The notes under the pieces are model-generated. The model had not been told where the DNA came from, ran no database searches, and saw nothing but the letters and a program-made list of their open reading frames with translations. Source: Acidisarcina polymorpha (GTDB lineage Bacteria; Acidobacteriota; Terriglobia; Terriglobales; Acidobacteriaceae). Taken from it: a stretch of DNA of 64,000 nucleotides. The stretch is taken from positions 5,518,001 through 5,582,000 of the forward strand of contig NZ_CP030840.1 in the NCBI RefSeq assembly GCF_003330725.1, in the 5' to 3' direction. Of the stretch, positions 62,188 through 64,000 are shown piece after piece. Position 1 is the first letter of the stretch; each line of letters opens with the position of its first letter. A program made the translations under genes and the position numbers.

Positions 62188-62985
62188 TTGCGAATTCTTT
62201 TTGTAGGGGATGTCTTCGGCAGTCCGGGGCGCCGGATCGTCGGCGAACATCTACCTTCTCTTATCGAACATCACCGGATTGATCTGGTGGTGGTCAATGC
62301 GGAAAATTCGGCGGGCGGCTTTGGAGTCACTCCTGCAACCGCCGATGAGCTTTTCGACCTTGGCGCTCATGTGCTGACCACCGGTAATCACGTGTGGGAC
62401 AAAAAAGAGATCATCGACTACATGCAGTCGGCGCCGGCGGAGAGTCACGACCGGCCACGACGGCTGGTTCGTCCGGCAAACTATGCGCCGAGCGCACCTG
62501 GCTATGGCTACTACGAGGGAGCGCTCGCCAGCGGTCAGGCTTATGCGGTCGTCAACCTGCAGGGCAAAGTTTTTATGAATACTCCGGAAGACCCATTTCG
62601 CACCATCGATAAGGTGCTGCAGGGGATTACCGCGAAGGTCATTCTAGTTGACTTCCATGGCGAGGCCACCTCGGAAAAGGTGGCGATGGGCTGGTATCTC
62701 GACGGCCGGGTGACTGCGCTTCTGGGGACGCATACGCATGTTCCGACTGCTGATGAGCGTGTCCTTCCGAACGGCACCGCGTACCAGACGGACGCCGGGA
62801 TGAGCGGGCCCTATGATGGCGTCATTGGCGTTGAGAAAGAATTGGTGCTGGCCCGGTTCCTCACCGGAATGCCGGGAAAATTCGAACCGGCCCGGAATGA
62901 CGCGCGGATGTGCGCCACGATGATCGAGTGCGATGGAGCGACCGGGCGCGCGTTTGCGATTCAGCGCTTCATGCTGGGGGAGTAG
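62188..62985 (+). CDS. ymdB: YmdB-type metallophosphoesterase (TIGR00282)
   Basis: 265-aa calcineurin-like phosphoesterase. Metal-site residues are in FVGDVFGSPGRR, NAENSAGGFGVT, TTGNHVWDKKEI, VDFHGEATSEK and GTHTHVPTADE. B. subtilis YmdB hydrolyses 2',3'-cAMP/cyclic nucleotides and affects cell fate and RNA turnover; the role here is inferred. TTG start with GGAG ~11 nt upstream. Cytoplasmic. Confidence 0.93.
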   Translation: MRILFVGDVFGSPGRRIVGEHLPSLIEHHRIDLVVVNAENSAGGFGVTPATADELFDLGAHVLTTGNHVWDKKEIIDYMQSAPAESHDRPRRLVRPANYAPSAPGYGYYEGALASGQAYAVVNLQGKVFMNTPEDPFRTIDKVLQGITAKVILVDFHGEATSEKVAMGWYLDGRVTALLGTHTHVPTADERVLPNGTAYQTDAGMSGPYDGVIGVEKELVLARFLTGMPGKFEPARNDARMCATMIECDGATGRAFAIQRFMLGE

Positions 62986-63736
62986 AGTTCAGCATCGCCT
63001 CTTCTATTGCCTGAAGATGCAAGGCGGCGCAGTCGAGATAAGGGAAGTCAATATTGGCCGGGTTGAAGATGAGAGATAAGTCAGTCCCGGCAAGAACGAT
63101 GGCATCGACCTCTTCGCGTTTAACGATGGCGTGGGCGATCGATGTTAGTGTCCGGTGTTGCTCGGCAGTGCCGGTTTGCGTTTGCAGCAGGCTCAGGTAG
63201 GTTTTGTGGATCGTCTCTAATTCCTCGGGCTGAGCGGTGACGATTTCTACATCGCCGGCGAGGCCGTACAGAGCGCTTTTCATGACCGGCATCGCGCCAA
63301 AGACACTGATTCGTCGAATCTGCCTGGCAGTCACTTCGCGAAGCAGCGGATCAACGATGTTCAGGACCGGCAATGGTGAGATCGCCGTCAGCGGCTGCAA
63401 GCAGTAATGCGGAGTGACCGCCGGAATGATTGCAAACTCCGCCCCGGCGGCCTGCGAGCGCGCGATGAAGCCAGAGAGGTAAGCCGCCAATCCCTCCCGG
63501 TCGCCAGCCTCGACATAGGCAAAGACCTGCGAGGTTTGCGCATGGACCATGACCATGTCGAGCGTGCGCTGGTTCTGCTCGGCGGCGAGGGCCAGCTCCC
63601 GGTAGTAGTGAATGGCCGCTCCCACGCCCAGCCCGGCGAGCATGCCGAGACAGCGCGTCTTCTTTTGAAGAGGGTGTTGAACAGGGGGTTGCCGAGGGTG
63701 CTGAAGAGGGTGTTGCAGCTGCAGAGGTGGCGTCAT
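62969..63736 (-). CDS. Aspartate/glutamate racemase-superfamily protein lacking both usual cysteines
   Basis: 255 aa. GMLAGLGVGAAIHYYREL, MVMVHAQTSQV and the two-lobed pattern match aspartate racemase-like proteins. The two sites where the catalytic cysteines normally sit read IIPAVTPHY (Ala/Thr region) and VLAGTDLSLIF (Gly for Cys); a Cys two residues later (HYC) is not in the usual place. The N-terminal ~28 residues are a repeated QHPL/QHPR tract from a 12-bp DNA repeat, so translation may begin later, near the ATG at 63643. Its ATG at 63736 lies 2 bp after the lysS stop. Confidence 0.65.
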   Translation of the reverse strand: MTPPLQLQHPLQHPRQPPVQHPLQKKTRCLGMLAGLGVGAAIHYYRELALAAEQNQRTLDMVMVHAQTSQVFAYVEAGDREGLAAYLSGFIARSQAAGAEFAIIPAVTPHYCLQPLTAISPLPVLNIVDPLLREVTARQIRRISVFGAMPVMKSALYGLAGDVEIVTAQPEELETIHKTYLSLLQTQTGTAEQHRTLTSIAHAIVKREEVDAIVLAGTDLSLIFNPANIDFPYLDCAALHLQAIEEAMLNSTPPA

Positions 63737-63738
63737 CG

Positions 63739-64000
<262 letters not shown>

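Overview
This 64-kb window reads as ordinary chromosome from a soil-type acidobacterium (Acidobacteriaceae-like). The lineage is inferred from content: a sedolisin with bacterial Ig-like repeats, a CadC-type wHTH/TPR regulator, a pectin/hexuronate locus and palindromic intergenic repeats. Base composition is moderately GC-rich and gene density is high. No rRNA, tRNA, intact insertion sequence, phage or CRISPR array was found.

Layout. 0-17.4 kb is mostly housekeeping: a membrane diguanylate cyclase, lysA, an HtrA protease, a DMT exporter, an M20 peptidase, truA, a TolC-like channel, aroA, a GAF-GAF-PP2C phosphatase, deoC, hpt and lgt. Between truA and the tolC-like gene, two long-range inverted repeats (8990-9113 and 9127-9242) look like a structured RNA or leader. 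17.3-24.8 kb holds a SprT-like metalloprotease, a TMEM175-type channel, a GH28-like beta-helix enzyme, a frameshifted M24 peptidase remnant, an aminotransferase and an orphan sugar-binding lipoprotein. 24.9-26.05 kb is non-genic: a 416-bp direct duplication, each copy followed by a ~35-bp minisatellite. 26.2-30.7 kb is a sugar-acid cluster (PfkB kinase, RhaM, UxaC, ExuT-type transporter). With the GH28-like enzyme it suggests use of pectin-derived uronates and rhamnose.

30.9-36.7 kb is mixed: purine nucleoside phosphorylase, a VOC protein, a small winged-helix protein, a Tat-exported cupin, a hicB-hicA pair whose hicA carries a 1-nt frameshift, and a CadC-type membrane regulator. 37.1-43.4 kb is the most striking region: six tightly packed genes encoding a stressosome (RsbR, RsbS, RsbT), an RsbT-like/PP2C fusion, a hybrid histidine kinase with its own N-terminal RsbT-like ATPase module, and a REC-PAS histidine kinase. 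No sigma factor or RsbV/RsbW is adjacent, so the module appears to join stressosome switching to a phosphorelay.

43.5-64 kb contains an MFS exporter, a luciferase-like monooxygenase, a stress island (two universal stress proteins, a Crp/Fnr regulator, a Zn alcohol dehydrogenase) with two CRP-type palindromes, oligopeptidase B, a FetAB-like ABC exporter, a DUF4142 protein, a TPM/LemA pair, a large secreted S53 peptidase, an Rrf2 regulator, a YmdB-type phosphoesterase, a racemase-like protein lacking the usual cysteines, and the 3' end of lysS running off the window.
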